Notes: generated from the sequence alone by a model not told the origin. 64,000 bases of DNA from Microbacterium psychrotolerans (GCF_031085295.1 NZ_JAVFWO010000006.1:124001-188000); one strand, 5' to 3'. Positions 45,366 to 54,793 are shown, counted from the first letter of the stretch. Numbers and translations: made by a program.

Positions 45366-45371
45366 AGCCTA
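45366..45371 (-). promoter_or_regulatory. -10 box (TAGGCT) of the aldo/keto reductase-yyaL unit
   Basis: TAGGCT on the minus strand ends 6 nt before the ATG at 45359. Confidence 0.55.
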
Positions 45372-45396
45372 GGACGCACCGCGCGCGGCGGAGCGG

Positions 45397-46173
45397 TCAG
45401 CGGTACCGGCGCCCTTCGTCGCGACGGAACAGCACGAGCGCTGCCGCGAGCGAGAGCGTCGTCCACGCGAGGACCCCGACCCACACCCACCACTCGAGCG
45501 AACCGCCCTGCACGGCCCAGATCACCAGCTCCCGCGCCTGACGCGACGGCGTGAACTTCGAGATCGCGTCGAGCCAGCCCGCGAACAGGATCGGCGGCAG
45601 GAACAGGCCGCCGATGAAGGCGAGCCCGAACATCACGATCTGGATGACGGCGATCGCCGCCTTGAAGGGAAGGGCGTAGCCGATCGCGGTGCCGATGAGC
45701 ATGAAGGGCAGCGCCGAGACGGCGAGCGCCATGAGCCCCGCGAGCACGCGCAGGACCGGCGCCTCGGCGGCGGTGAAGATACCGCCGACGACGATCAGCG
45801 GAATGATCGCGACGAGGCCCAGCAGACCGGTCGAGAGGATCTGCGCGAACACGCGGGCGACGCCGGGTGCCGGGAGCGTGCGCAGGTACGGGTCCCACGG
45901 CTTCTCGCGGTTCTCCGAGATCGTCAGCCCGAACGAGAACAGCGCATTGGACATGACGGCGAACACCGACAGCGAGATCACCGCCTGCGTGGCGTACTCG
46001 GGACTGTCGGCGACTGCGCGCTGAGGCACCACGAAGAACAGCAGGGCGAGGGCGGGGAAGACGAGCGTTCCGATCACCGCGATCGGCACACGGAACGTCT
46101 CGATGAGCCCGAAGCGGGCGTGCAGCAGCGTGAGCTGCGCGACGGACGGGACGGTCTCGGCGTGCGCGGTCAT
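45397..46173 (-). CDS. ABC-2 type transporter permease
   Basis: This 258-residue integral membrane protein has six hydrophobic segments and the ABC-2 signature region before the last helices (LFLPPILFAGWLDAISKFTPSRQ). With the ATPase encoded upstream it forms an exporter, as in DrrAB- or bacteriocin-export-like systems. The ATG overlaps the ATPase stop (ATGA). It is the last gene of a five-gene operon whose four junctions all have the same 4-nt overlap. The cargo is unknown. Confidence 0.9.
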   Translation of the reverse strand: MTAHAETVPSVAQLTLLHARFGLIETFRVPIAVIGTLVFPALALLFFVVPQRAVADSPEYATQAVISLSVFAVMSNALFSFGLTISENREKPWDPYLRTLPAPGVARVFAQILSTGLLGLVAIIPLIVVGGIFTAAEAPVLRVLAGLMALAVSALPFMLIGTAIGYALPFKAAIAVIQIVMFGLAFIGGLFLPPILFAGWLDAISKFTPSRQARELVIWAVQGGSLEWWVWVGVLAWTTLSLAAALVLFRRDEGRRYR

Positions 46174-47087
46174 GATGCCCTCTCCAGGCCGAGCGCGTCG
46201 GAGGCCCGCCCCGGCGTGCGTGCCGTGAGAGCGAGGAAGGCCTCCTCGAGAGACGCTCCTCGCACGGCCAGTTCGTGGAAGTCGATGCCGCTGCCGACGA
46301 GCGCGCGGACGAACGTGTCGGCGTCCGAGACGGTCAGCACCTCGCGGTCGTCGGCTCTCTCCCGGTGCGCGATCCCGGGGAGCGCCGCGAGCCGGTCGGG
46401 CTCGGGCGTGCGCAGCCGCACCTGACTGACGCCGACCCGGGCGAGGATGCGCGCGACGGTGTCGTCGGCGATCACGGCGCCGTCTCCGATCACGACCACC
46501 CGTTCGGCCAGCGCCTCGATCTCTTCCAGGTAGTGGCTCGTGACGACGACGGTCGCGCCGACCCGATGCTGTCGGCGGATCGCCTCCCACAGCGCACGCC
46601 GTCCGTCGACGTCCAGCCCCGTGGTGGGCTCGTCCAGCAGCACCAGTCGCGGGCGCCCGACGAATGCCAGCCCCACCGCGAGTCGGCGTTTCTGACCGCC
46701 CGACAGCGAGCCGCACTGCCGCCGCAGCAGTTCGTCGAGTCCGAACTCGGCCGCGAGTTCTGCGGTCGGCACACGATCGCCGAAGTGCCCGCCGACGTAG
46801 TCGATGACCTCGCGCACCCGCAGCGTCTCGGGAAGCGCGGTCTCCTGCGGGGTGGAGCCGAGCAACCGCCGTCTGTGGGCATCGCGCGGGTCCCCGCCGA
46901 ACAGCGTGACGGTCCCCGACGTCGGCGTGCGCAGCCCCTGCAGGAGCGACAGCAGCGTCGTCTTCCCGGCGCCGTTGGGGCCGAGGAGCCCGACGAGCAC
47001 GCCGGGCTCGAGGTCGAGGGTGACGTCGTCGACGGCGACCACGTCGTCGTAGCGGCGTGTGACGTGGTCGAAGCGGGCGAGGTTCAT
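46170..47087 (-). CDS. ABC-2 transporter ATP-binding protein
   Basis: This 305-residue ATPase has Walker A LGPNGAGKTT, the signature LSGGQKRR and Walker B LVLLDEPTTGLD, then a C-terminal extension of about 80 residues typical of DrrA/CcmA-like drug and bacteriocin exporters. It partners the permease encoded next. Start and stop codons both overlap their neighbours by ATGA, which argues for equimolar translation with the regulator upstream and the permease downstream. Confidence 0.93.
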   Translation of the reverse strand: MNLARFDHVTRRYDDVVAVDDVTLDLEPGVLVGLLGPNGAGKTTLLSLLQGLRTPTSGTVTLFGGDPRDAHRRRLLGSTPQETALPETLRVREVIDYVGGHFGDRVPTAELAAEFGLDELLRRQCGSLSGGQKRRLAVGLAFVGRPRLVLLDEPTTGLDVDGRRALWEAIRRQHRVGATVVVTSHYLEEIEALAERVVVIGDGAVIADDTVARILARVGVSQVRLRTPEPDRLAALPGIAHRERADDREVLTVSDADTFVRALVGSGIDFHELAVRGASLEEAFLALTARTPGRASDALGLERAS

Positions 47088-47380
47088 GGCCGTTCCCCCA
47101 GTACGGAGCGCAGGGCGTCGGTGTAGTCCTCGAACGCGCGACGGCCCTGCTTGGTCAGCGCGAGATAGGTGACGGGCGTGCGCCCGCGATGGGTCTTCTC
47201 GACCGCGACGTAGCCGGCGTCCTCGAGCTTGCGGACGTGCGTCGAGAGGTTGCCGGCGGTCATGTCGAGCAGCTCCTGCAGGCGCGGGAACGCGATGCTC
47301 TCGCCAGGGTCCAGCGTCGCGAGGGTCGCGGTGATCCGCAGGCGCGCCGCGGCGTGGATCACGGGGTCGAGCTCGGTCAT
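47084..47380 (-). CDS. Winged-helix transcriptional regulator (HTH_34/ArsR-like)
   Basis: This 98-residue regulator consists of one winged-helix domain: FPRLQELLDMTAGNLSTHVRKLEDAGYV is the DNA-binding helix pair (shown by its ends FPRLQEL and LEDAGYV), followed by the wing HRGRTPVTYLALT. Such short regulators often autorepress ABC-2 transporter operons. Here it lies third in the operon, and the AT-rich palindrome over the operon promoter is its likely binding site. ATGA overlaps occur at both ends. Confidence 0.88.
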   Translation of the reverse strand: MTELDPVIHAAARLRITATLATLDPGESIAFPRLQELLDMTAGNLSTHVRKLEDAGYVAVEKTHRGRTPVTYLALTKQGRRAFEDYTDALRSVLGERP

Positions 47381-48039
47381 CGGCGGATCCACAGCCAGGC
47401 GACGAGGGCGCCGACGAGGAAGACGCCGCCGCCCGCGATCGAGAAGACCAGGTAATGCGTCGGGTACCCGAAGAACGACGCGACGAGGGCGACGACCATG
47501 ATCCAGCCGCCGAGCCACAGCAGCGGCTTGGCGTGCCAGATCCCGCCGCCGACGAAGTAGAGGAGTCCCACCAGCAGCGTGGACGCGGTCGGGTAGTAAA
47601 TGTTCGCGAGCTCGGGCGGCATGCCGTTGCGCACGAGCGCGGTGCCGAAGACGAACATCGCGATGAAGGCGATCGTCCAGCTCCAGCCGTAAACGGCCCC
47701 GGTGAACGCGGCTCCCGCCGATGCGCGGATGCCCCGACCGCTGCGGATGCCCAGGATCGCGGTCGCGACGAGGGCCCCGGCCATCAGCACGATGAAGACG
47801 GTGACCGCGACCGGCAGCGGCACGCCGGCGGCGGGCTTCGCCCCGTCGATCAGCCACAGCAGCCCGAATCCGACGAACCAGGCGATCCCCCACGCGAGAA
47901 GTATGAGCGGCACCTCCGCGGCGAGCCGGCGGGTGACGCGGTCCTGCTGGCTGCGGACCAGATCGAGCATCGCGGCCGCGTCGCGGGGCGCGTCGTCGTC
48001 GGCGGGATCGGGCAGGTCGGGGATGCCGGGGGTGTTCAT
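47377..48039 (-). CDS. Membrane protein of unknown function in ABC operon
   Basis: This 220-residue protein has a 40-residue acidic cytoplasmic start (LPDPADDDAPRD, then SQQDRVTRRL) and six hydrophobic segments. I do not recognise a named family. Similar proteins are found next to HTH_34 regulators and ABC-2 exporters in actinobacteria; a sensing or accessory role is only inferred. Both ends overlap their neighbours by ATGA. Confidence 0.82.
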   Translation of the reverse strand: MNTPGIPDLPDPADDDAPRDAAAMLDLVRSQQDRVTRRLAAEVPLILLAWGIAWFVGFGLLWLIDGAKPAAGVPLPVAVTVFIVLMAGALVATAILGIRSGRGIRASAGAAFTGAVYGWSWTIAFIAMFVFGTALVRNGMPPELANIYYPTASTLLVGLLYFVGGGIWHAKPLLWLGGWIMVVALVASFFGYPTHYLVFSIAGGGVFLVGALVAWLWIRR

Positions 48040-48857
48040 CGGATTCCGTTCGCGAGAAGGAAGGGCACGGCGAGCGCCGGGAGCGTCGACAGCAGGTTCA
48101 CCAGGCCGTGGGCGATGATGAGCGGCAGCAGCCGCCCCTGACGCCAGGCGATGATGCCGGAGCCGATGCCCCAGACGAAGAACGCGCAGGCGTAGACCAT
48201 GACGGCGTCGGGCGTAGGTGCGTACCAGACGTGCTGCAGGCCGAAGAACGCCGACGAGATGAGGATCGCGGCGGGAAGCGGCATCCGGCTCCCGAGATCC
48301 CGCGGCGCCGACCCGCGATAGACGAGCTCCTCCGTCGGTGCGTTCAACGGTGCGAAGGTCAGCACGGCGAGGATCGCGAGCACCGCCGCGCCACCGGGCG
48401 ACAGCGGCGGGATCGCTTCCGGGTCGAAGAAGACCGTCTCGAACGCCGTGAACATGCCGGCACCGTGCAGAGCCCACATGACGAGCATGATGGCCCCCAC
48501 GAACGGCACGTACAGCACCGCCAGCCACAACAGGCCCCACAGGATGTCGCGGCCGAGGCGTCCGCGCCGGTAGCCGATCAGCGCCGCAGCACTCGTGCCG
48601 GTGGCGCGGAGGCGGCGCACCACCAGCAGCAGGCACACGACGTTGACCGGCAGCATCGCCACCGCCGCCACAAGGGGCGGTGGCGGGAAGGCCGCGGGCC
48701 CCGCCCACGCGGTCAGCAGCAGCCATGCCAGCGTGCACGCCGCCGCGACGAGCAGCACGCGCAGGGCTGGGAGCCCGATGCCCCACACGAGCGCACCGCG
48801 ATCGGAGCGGCACCCAAAAGGGGGCGGCGATGCGAGCGTGCTCGCCGAGGTGATCAT
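48036..48857 (-). CDS. CPBP-family intramembrane metalloprotease
   Basis: This 273-residue membrane protein of the CAAX protease/bacteriocin-processing family has about eight helices and all three catalytic motifs: EExxxR in PTEELVYRG, FxxxH in FFGLQHVW and HxxxN in AHGLVNLL. CPBP proteins process prenylated proteins or bacteriocins, or give self-immunity. No bacteriocin precursor is visible beside it. ATG 48857 has TACAAA 6 nt upstream and no ribosome-binding site. It is the first gene of the five-gene operon. Confidence 0.88.
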   Translation of the reverse strand: MITSASTLASPPPFGCRSDRGALVWGIGLPALRVLLVAAACTLAWLLLTAWAGPAAFPPPPLVAAVAMLPVNVVCLLLVVRRLRATGTSAAALIGYRRGRLGRDILWGLLWLAVLYVPFVGAIMLVMWALHGAGMFTAFETVFFDPEAIPPLSPGGAAVLAILAVLTFAPLNAPTEELVYRGSAPRDLGSRMPLPAAILISSAFFGLQHVWYAPTPDAVMVYACAFFVWGIGSGIIAWRQGRLLPLIIAHGLVNLLSTLPALAVPFLLANGIR

Positions 48858-48860
48858 GAG

Positions 48861-48879
48861 AACTTTGTACTGCAAAGTT
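48861..48879. promoter_or_regulatory. Palindromic operator AACTTTG-N5-CAAAGTT over the CPBP/ABC promoter
   Basis: A perfect inverted repeat with 7-bp arms and a 5-bp spacer stands out as AT-rich in GC-rich DNA. It contains the minus-strand TACAAA -10 box (48864-48869) of the CPBP gene, so binding would block initiation. The winged-helix protein encoded third in the operon is the likely ligand. Confidence 0.7.
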
Positions 48880-48947
48880 GTTTGCAGATCAAGGCCTTTC
48901 GTCACGCGATCCGGCGACCCGCAGGCGGAGCAGGCCGCGACACGGGA

Positions 48948-48953
48948 TACGAT
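48948..48953 (+). promoter_or_regulatory. -10 box (TACGAT) of hrpA
   Basis: TACGAT lies 8 nt before the hrpA ATG; the GAAGG in between could also serve as a weak ribosome-binding site. Confidence 0.4.
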
Positions 48954-48961
48954 CGAAGGCT

Positions 48962-51900
48962 ATGTCCGCGCCCGAAGCCGTCATCTCGTACCCGCCGGAG
49001 CTCCCCGTCAGCGCCGCGCGCGACGAGATCGCGCGCGCGATCCGCGACCACCAGGTCGTCATCGTCGCGGGCGCCACCGGCTCCGGCAAGACGACGCAAC
49101 TCCCCAAGATCGCGCTGGAACTGGGTCGCACGCGCATCGCCCACACGCAGCCGCGCCGGATCGCGGCCCGGACCATCGCCGAGCGCATCGCCGAGGAGCT
49201 CCAGGTGCCCCTCGGCTCCACCGTCGGCTACAAGGTGCGCTTCACCGACAAGGTGTCCGAGGACACGCGCATCGCGCTGCTGACCGACGGCATCCTGCTC
49301 AACGAGATCCACCGCGACCGGCTGCTGCGCCGGTACGACATGATCATCGTCGACGAGGCGCACGAGCGCTCGCTCAACGTGGACTTCCTGCTCGGCTACC
49401 TGCGACGGATCCTGCCGAAGCGCCCCGATCTCAAGGTGGTCATCACCAGCGCGACGATCGATCCGCAGAGCTTCGCCGAGCACTTCGCCCAGCCCGACGG
49501 CACCGCCGCGCCGATCATCGAGGTGTCGGGACGCACCTACCCGGTCGAGATCCGCTACCGCCCGCCGGCGCGCGCCGCGAAGGACGCGGACGAATCCGAC
49601 GACGTCGACGGCATCACCTCGGCACTGCGGGAACTCGACCGCGAGGCTGCGGGCGACGTCCTCGTTTTCCTCCCCGGCGAGGCCGAGATCCGCGACGCCG
49701 CGGATGCCGTGCGGGGCATGTACGCCAAGGATGCCGCGCCGACCGAAGTCCTGCCCCTGTACGGTCGGCTGTCGGCGGCCGAGCAGCACCGGGTGTTCGA
49801 GCGGTCGCAGGTCGCCGGCATCCGTCGTCGCGTCATCCTCGCGACCAACGTGGCCGAGACGAGCCTCACGGTGCCGGGCATCCGGTACGTCGTCGACACC
49901 GGCACCGCCCGCATCTCGCGCTACAGCAACCGCAGCAAGGTGCAGCGCCTGCCTATCGAAGCCGTGTCGCAGGCCTCCGCGCAGCAGCGCTCCGGCCGAG
50001 CAGGGCGCACCAGCGACGGCATCGCGATCCGGCTCTACTCGGAGGAGGACTTCGACAGCCGCCCCGAGTTCACCGAGCCCGAGATCCTGCGCACGAGCCT
50101 GGCCTCGGTGATCCTGCAGATGCTCTCGCTCGGGTTCGGCGACATCTCGTCGTTCCCGTTCCTCACCCCGCCAGACTCGCGCGGCGTGAAGGCGGCGTTC
50201 GACCTGCTCGTCGAACTCGGGGCCGTGCGCCTGCCGGAACGCGCGGGAAGCGGCGCCCGCGACGACCGCGGACACCCCACGCTCACCGACCTCGGGCGCG
50301 AGATCGCGCGGCTGCCGATCGACCCGCGCTTCGCCCGCATGCTCGTCGAGGCCCGCCGCACCGGCGTCCTGCGCGACGTGCTGGCGATCGTCGCGGGGCT
50401 GTCGATCCAGGACGTGCGGGAGCGGCCCGAAGACCGTCGGGAGGAGGCGGACCGCCTGCATGCGCGGTTCACCGATCCGTCCAGCGACTTCCTCAGCCTC
50501 CTGAACCTGTGGAACCACCTGCAGGAGAAGCAGTCGGAGCTCGGCTCGAGCGCGTTCCGGCGGCTGTGCCGCTCCGAGCACCTCAACTACGTGCGCGTGC
50601 GGGAGTGGGCCGATGTGCATCGGCAGCTGAGCACACTCGTGAACGCGCCCCGCAAGACGGCGCCCGGCGCCGCCGATGCCGACGAAGTCCACAAGGCGAT
50701 CCTCTCGGGCCTGCTGTCGCAGCTCGGGATCCTCGACGAGCGCACGACGGGCGCCGCCGCACGGGGCCGATCGGGCGATCGCTCGGAGCGCGCCGAGCAG
50801 CGTCGCGGCGCCGAGTACGTGGGCGCGCGCGGCACGCGCTTCGCGATCTTCCCGGGCTCCGGCCTCAAGAAGAAGCGCCCGAGCGCCGTGATGGCCGCCG
50901 AGGTCGTCGAGACCAGCCGGCTGTTCGCGCGCACCGTCGCGGCGATCGATCCGGAGTGGGCCGAGCCGCTGGCGGGCGATCTCGCCAAGCGGTCGCTGAG
51001 CGAGCCGCACTGGTCCAAGGCGTCGGGGGCGGCATCCGCCTACGAGAAGGTCACGCTGTTCGGGCTGGAGATCGTTCCGAAGCGGCGCGTACAGCTGGCC
51101 CGGTTCGACCGGCCGTTCGCACGTGAGCTGTTCCTGCGCCATGCGCTGGTCGAGGGCGAGTGGGACGCGACGCACCTCGACAAGCGGCTCACCGCGTTCG
51201 AGCGGCGCAACCTCGAACTGCGTCGCCGCCTCGAGAAGATCGAGGAGCGGGAGCGGCGCCGCGACATCCTGGTGGGCGACGAGGCCGTCTACCGCTTCTA
51301 CGACGCACGGATCCCCCGAGACGTGTTCGACGCGCGCTCCTTCGAGGCCTGGTGGCGGGAGACCTCTGTCCGCACGCCGCGCCTGCTCGACATGACCGAG
51401 GCCGACCTCGTCGACGAGGCGTCCCGGGGCGACGAGCGGGACTTCCCGGCACGGTGGACGCAGGGCGACCAGGTGCTCTCGCTCGCGTATCGCTTCGAGC
51501 CCGGCGCCGCCGACGACGGCGTGACCGCGGTCGTGCCGCTCGCGCTGCTCGCGCAACTGCGGCCGGACGGGTTCGACTGGCAGGTGCCCGGCATGCGCGA
51601 CGAGCTCATCACCGCGCTGCTGCGGTCGCTGCCGAAGTCCATCCGCCGCCACGTGGTGCCCGCCGCGGACTGGGCGGCCACCTTCTCGGCCGACCTCGCC
51701 GGGCAGGGGCCGGAGTCGCACGCCGGACTGCCGCCGGTGGGGCTGCGCGAGGCGCTCGCTGCGCGCATCCAGCGTGTCGCGAGCCAGCCGGTGAGCGCCG
51801 CGGACTTCGAGATGGAGCGCGTGCCCGGCCACCTGCAGGTCTCGTTCCGCGCCGTCGACGAGCGCGGGCGCGCCGTCGGCTCGGACCGCGACCTCACGAC

Positions 51901-52921
51901 GCTGCAGGCGCGTCTCGCCGACCGCGCGCGAGCTTCGGTCTCGCGCTCGCTGAGCGCATCGACACCGGCATCCGCCCCCGCGCGAGCGGCGGGCGTGCCC
52001 GCACCGCGCTCGACGGGCACGCCGGGCGCCGCAGCGCCCCCCGAGTCCGCGTTCATCGAGCAGACCGGTCTCACCGACTGGACGTTCGGCGACCTCCCCG
52101 AGGTCGTCGACACGAAGGTCGCCGGCGGCGTCGTGCGCGGCTATCCCGCCATCGTGGACGAGAACGCCTCGGTAGCCCTGCGTATCGAGACCACCCCCGA
52201 GGCAGCGGCGCGCGCCACACGGGCGGGCGTACGACGGCTCGTGCTGCTCTCGGTCGCCTCGCCCACGGCGTACGTGCTCGAGCACCTCACGTCCGCCGAG
52301 AAGCTCGCCCTCGCGGCATCCCCCTATCCGTCGGCGAAGGCACTGATCGAGGACTGCCGCGTGGCGGTGGCGGATGCCGTGATCGCCCGCACCGCCCCCG
52401 ACGGGCTGGTGCGCACGCGCGCGGGCTTCGAGGCGGTGCGCGACGCGCTCTCGGGAGCGGTCGTGGACGAGCTCTTCCAGACCGTGTCGTTGACCGCGCG
52501 GATCCTCACCGCTGCGCGCGAGGTCGAGAAGGCGATGCGCGACGGCAACTCGCTGACCCTCCTCGGCGCCCTGAACGACGTGAAGGGCCAACTCGCCGGA
52601 CTGGTGTTCCCCGGCTTCGTGTCGCGCACGGGCACAGCACGCCTCGCACACCTCCCGCGTTACCTCCGCGGGGCGCTCGACCGCGTGCGCACGCTGGCCG
52701 ACAATCCCGGTCGCGACCGGCAGCGGATGACGGAGTTCGAGCGCGCTGCGACCGTCTTCGCCGAGGCCGGCGGCACCATCCCGCCGCCGGATGACGCCCC
52801 GCTGTCGCTGGTCCACGCACGCTGGCTTCTCGAGGAGTACCGTGTGAGCCTGTTCGCGCAGTCCCTCGGCACGGCGGAGCCCGTGTCGCTGCAGCGGATG
52901 CAGCGGGCCCTGCGCGGCTAG
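48962..52921 (+). CDS. hrpA: ATP-dependent RNA helicase HrpA
   Basis: This 1319-residue DEAH-box helicase has motif I GATGSGKTTQ near residue 38, motif Ia TQPRRIAA, motif II VDEAHERSLN, motif III SATID, and motif VI QRSGRAGR. The helicase-associated, OB-fold and long C-terminal DUF3418 domains follow. Length and order match E. coli HrpA (about 1300). It acts on mRNA or stalled ribosomes. A Ser/Ala/Pro-rich linker lies near residues 990-1015. It is divergent from the CPBP operon. Confidence 0.95.
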   Translation: MSAPEAVISYPPELPVSAARDEIARAIRDHQVVIVAGATGSGKTTQLPKIALELGRTRIAHTQPRRIAARTIAERIAEELQVPLGSTVGYKVRFTDKVSEDTRIALLTDGILLNEIHRDRLLRRYDMIIVDEAHERSLNVDFLLGYLRRILPKRPDLKVVITSATIDPQSFAEHFAQPDGTAAPIIEVSGRTYPVEIRYRPPARAAKDADESDDVDGITSALRELDREAAGDVLVFLPGEAEIRDAADAVRGMYAKDAAPTEVLPLYGRLSAAEQHRVFERSQVAGIRRRVILATNVAETSLTVPGIRYVVDTGTARISRYSNRSKVQRLPIEAVSQASAQQRSGRAGRTSDGIAIRLYSEEDFDSRPEFTEPEILRTSLASVILQMLSLGFGDISSFPFLTPPDSRGVKAAFDLLVELGAVRLPERAGSGARDDRGHPTLTDLGREIARLPIDPRFARMLVEARRTGVLRDVLAIVAGLSIQDVRERPEDRREEADRLHARFTDPSSDFLSLLNLWNHLQEKQSELGSSAFRRLCRSEHLNYVRVREWADVHRQLSTLVNAPRKTAPGAADADEVHKAILSGLLSQLGILDERTTGAAARGRSGDRSERAEQRRGAEYVGARGTRFAIFPGSGLKKKRPSAVMAAEVVETSRLFARTVAAIDPEWAEPLAGDLAKRSLSEPHWSKASGAASAYEKVTLFGLEIVPKRRVQLARFDRPFARELFLRHALVEGEWDATHLDKRLTAFERRNLELRRRLEKIEERERRRDILVGDEAVYRFYDARIPRDVFDARSFEAWWRETSVRTPRLLDMTEADLVDEASRGDERDFPARWTQGDQVLSLAYRFEPGAADDGVTAVVPLALLAQLRPDGFDWQVPGMRDELITALLRSLPKSIRRHVVPAADWAATFSADLAGQGPESHAGLPPVGLREALAARIQRVASQPVSAADFEMERVPGHLQVSFRAVDERGRAVGSDRDLTTLQARLADRARASVSRSLSASTPASAPARAAGVPAPRSTGTPGAAAPPESAFIEQTGLTDWTFGDLPEVVDTKVAGGVVRGYPAIVDENASVALRIETTPEAAARATRAGVRRLVLLSVASPTAYVLEHLTSAEKLALAASPYPSAKALIEDCRVAVADAVIARTAPDGLVRTRAGFEAVRDALSGAVVDELFQTVSLTARILTAAREVEKAMRDGNSLTLLGALNDVKGQLAGLVFPGFVSRTGTARLAHLPRYLRGALDRVRTLADNPGRDRQRMTEFERAATVFAEAGGTIPPPDDAPLSLVHARWLLEEYRVSLFAQSLGTAEPVSLQRMQRALRG

Positions 52922-52981
52922 ACACTCGACAGCAGAGCCCGTGCGGGAATACCCGCCTCGACGACAGGAGTTGGCCCCGCC

Positions 52982-53923
52982 ATGACCACTGCGATCGCGT
53001 ACACCGAGTTCGGCGGCCCCGAGGTGCTGCACGAGATCCCCGTGCCCGAGCGGGCGCCGGACGCCGGCGAGGTCGCGATCCGCGTCACGGCGGCCGGCGT
53101 GAACCCGATCGATGCGAAGCTGCGCTCCGGCGCCCGCCCGTCGGGCGAGATCACCGCGCCACGCCGCGTCGGCGGCGACGGCGCGGGCGTCGTGATCGCC
53201 GTCGGCGACGACGTGGACGGATTCCGCCTCGGCGACCCGGTCGTCTTCGCGGGCGCCTCCGGCGCCTACGCGACCGAGGTGGTCGTCGCCGCCGACCGGG
53301 TCTTCGTGCGTCCGCCGCACGTGAGCGCCGCAGAGGGCGCCGCACTCGGCATCCCCGTCGGCACCGCGTATCAGGCGCTGCGATCCCTCGGTGTCGGAAA
53401 CGGCGACACGCTGTTGGTCCATGGCGGATCCGGTGCCGTCGGCCAGGCGCTCATCCAGTTCGCGGTGCTGTGGGGCGCCACGGTGATCGCGACGTCGTCC
53501 GAGCGCCGGTTCGACCGCGTGCGCGCGCTCGGCGCCATCCCGGTCACCTACGGCGACGGTCTGGCCGACCGGGTGCGCGAGGTCGCGCCGCACGGCGTGA
53601 CGGTCGCGATCGACGCGGCCGGCACCGACGAAGCGCTGCAGACGTCCATCGAACTCGCGCCCGACCGGCAGCGGGTCGCGACGCTGGTGCGGGGGCGGGA
53701 TGCCGCGGGCCTCGGCATCCGTGCCTTCTCGGGCGGGTCTCCGCTGCCACTCACCGCGCAGCAGCAGCGGTGGCGCACCGAGGCGGTGGCGGTGGCGATC
53801 GCCCTGATGGCCGCGGAGCGCTTCTCGGTGGAGCTGGGACCGTCGTTCGCGCTGGCCGACGCCGCCGACGCGCATCGCGCGATCGAGGCGGGCGTCGACG
53901 GCAAGATCACCCTGGTGCCCTGA
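52982..53923 (+). CDS. NADPH:quinone oxidoreductase (zeta-crystallin-like MDR)
   Basis: This 313-residue medium-chain reductase without structural zinc has the N-terminal GroES-like fold (EFGGPEVL, VNPIDAKLRSG), the Rossmann motif VHGGSGAVGQAL and a C-terminal DAHRAIEAG. It probably reduces quinones or alpha,beta-unsaturated carbonyls with NADPH. The track from the hrpA stop is 60 nt and shows AGGAGTTGG upstream of the ATG. It is convergent with the sulfurtransferase gene, with only 6 nt between stops. Confidence 0.9.
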   Translation: MTTAIAYTEFGGPEVLHEIPVPERAPDAGEVAIRVTAAGVNPIDAKLRSGARPSGEITAPRRVGGDGAGVVIAVGDDVDGFRLGDPVVFAGASGAYATEVVVAADRVFVRPPHVSAAEGAALGIPVGTAYQALRSLGVGNGDTLLVHGGSGAVGQALIQFAVLWGATVIATSSERRFDRVRALGAIPVTYGDGLADRVREVAPHGVTVAIDAAGTDEALQTSIELAPDRQRVATLVRGRDAAGLGIRAFSGGSPLPLTAQQQRWRTEAVAVAIALMAAERFSVELGPSFALADAADAHRAIEAGVDGKITLVP

Positions 53924-53929
53924 CCGCGG

Positions 53930-54781
53930 TCACACGGTGGCGGTGACCTCGGCCGGCGCAGCGCCGGTGGCGATCGGGCGGCCGGGCATGTTCGACCACT
54001 GGCTCCACGAGCCCGGGTAGATGCCGAGCCGCAGCCCCGCGAGCTCGGCGGCGAACGCCGCCTGGGCGGCCGTGACCCCCGACCCGCAGTATGCCGCCGC
54101 GGTCACGCCCTCGGCGACGCCGACGCCGCCGAACAGCGCGCGCAGGCTCGCGGCATCCCGGAACCGCTCGCCGTCCATATAGGCGGTCGTCGGAAGGTTC
54201 ACCGCGCCCGGAATGTGTCCCGGGATCGGGTCGACCGGCTCGACCTCGCCGCGGTAGCGCTCGGCGGCGCGCACGTCGATGAGCACGCCGGAGGCCGGGA
54301 GCGCCGCCGCCTCGTCGATCGAGAGCACCGGCTCGACGATGTGAGCCAGCGACACGTCCCCCGGCTCGGGGACCACGGGCCCGGTCTCCAACGGCAGGCC
54401 GGCGGCGACCCACGCACGAAGCCCGCCGTCGAGGAGGCGCACATCGACGACGCCCGAGCGGGTCAGCAGCCACCACGCACGCGATGCGCCGAGCGCCCGG
54501 TCGTCGTCGTAGATCACGATCGTGTCGCCGTCGTGGACGCCCCAACGACGCGCCGCCGCCTGCAGATCCTCGGTGGCCGGCAACGGGTGGCGGCCGTCCT
54601 CGGGCCGACCGTGCCGGGAGAGCTCCGTCTCCATGTCGACGTAGACGGCGCCGGGCACGTGGCCGTCGAGGTGGTCGGCGCTGCCGTCCGGGCGGTCGAG
54701 CCGGTAGCGGACGTCGAGCACGCGGACGGCGCCGGAGCGGACAAGGCGGTCGAGTTCTGCGGGGCTGATCAGCTGCGGCAC
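53930..54781 (-). CDS. sseA: Thiosulfate/3-mercaptopyruvate sulfurtransferase
   Basis: This 283-residue protein has two rhodanese domains. The N-terminal one lacks the Cys, and the C-terminal one has the active loop YCGSGVTA. CGSGV(T/S) loops are usual for 3-mercaptopyruvate sulfurtransferases (SseA). It would transfer sulfane sulfur to thiols or cyanide. GTG 54781 is preferred because GAGAAT lies 6 nt upstream. It is divergent from the O-acetylhomoserine sulfhydrylase gene, so sulfur metabolism is a shared theme. Confidence 0.88.
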   Translation of the reverse strand: MPQLISPAELDRLVRSGAVRVLDVRYRLDRPDGSADHLDGHVPGAVYVDMETELSRHGRPEDGRHPLPATEDLQAAARRWGVHDGDTIVIYDDDRALGASRAWWLLTRSGVVDVRLLDGGLRAWVAAGLPLETGPVVPEPGDVSLAHIVEPVLSIDEAAALPASGVLIDVRAAERYRGEVEPVDPIPGHIPGAVNLPTTAYMDGERFRDAASLRALFGGVGVAEGVTAAAYCGSGVTAAQAAFAAELAGLRLGIYPGSWSQWSNMPGRPIATGAAPAEVTATV

Positions 54782-54787
54782 CCGTCC

Positions 54788-54793
54788 ATTCTC
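54788..54793 (-). promoter_or_regulatory. -10 box (GAGAAT) of the sulfurtransferase gene
   Basis: GAGAAT on the minus strand ends 6 nt before the GTG at 54781. Confidence 0.45.

Noticed and set aside
48902..53875. 1657-codon open frame on the minus strand opposite hrpA
   Set aside because: Antisense to hrpA and the quinone oxidoreductase, rich in Arg, Gly, Asp and Val without any motif. Compositional shadow.
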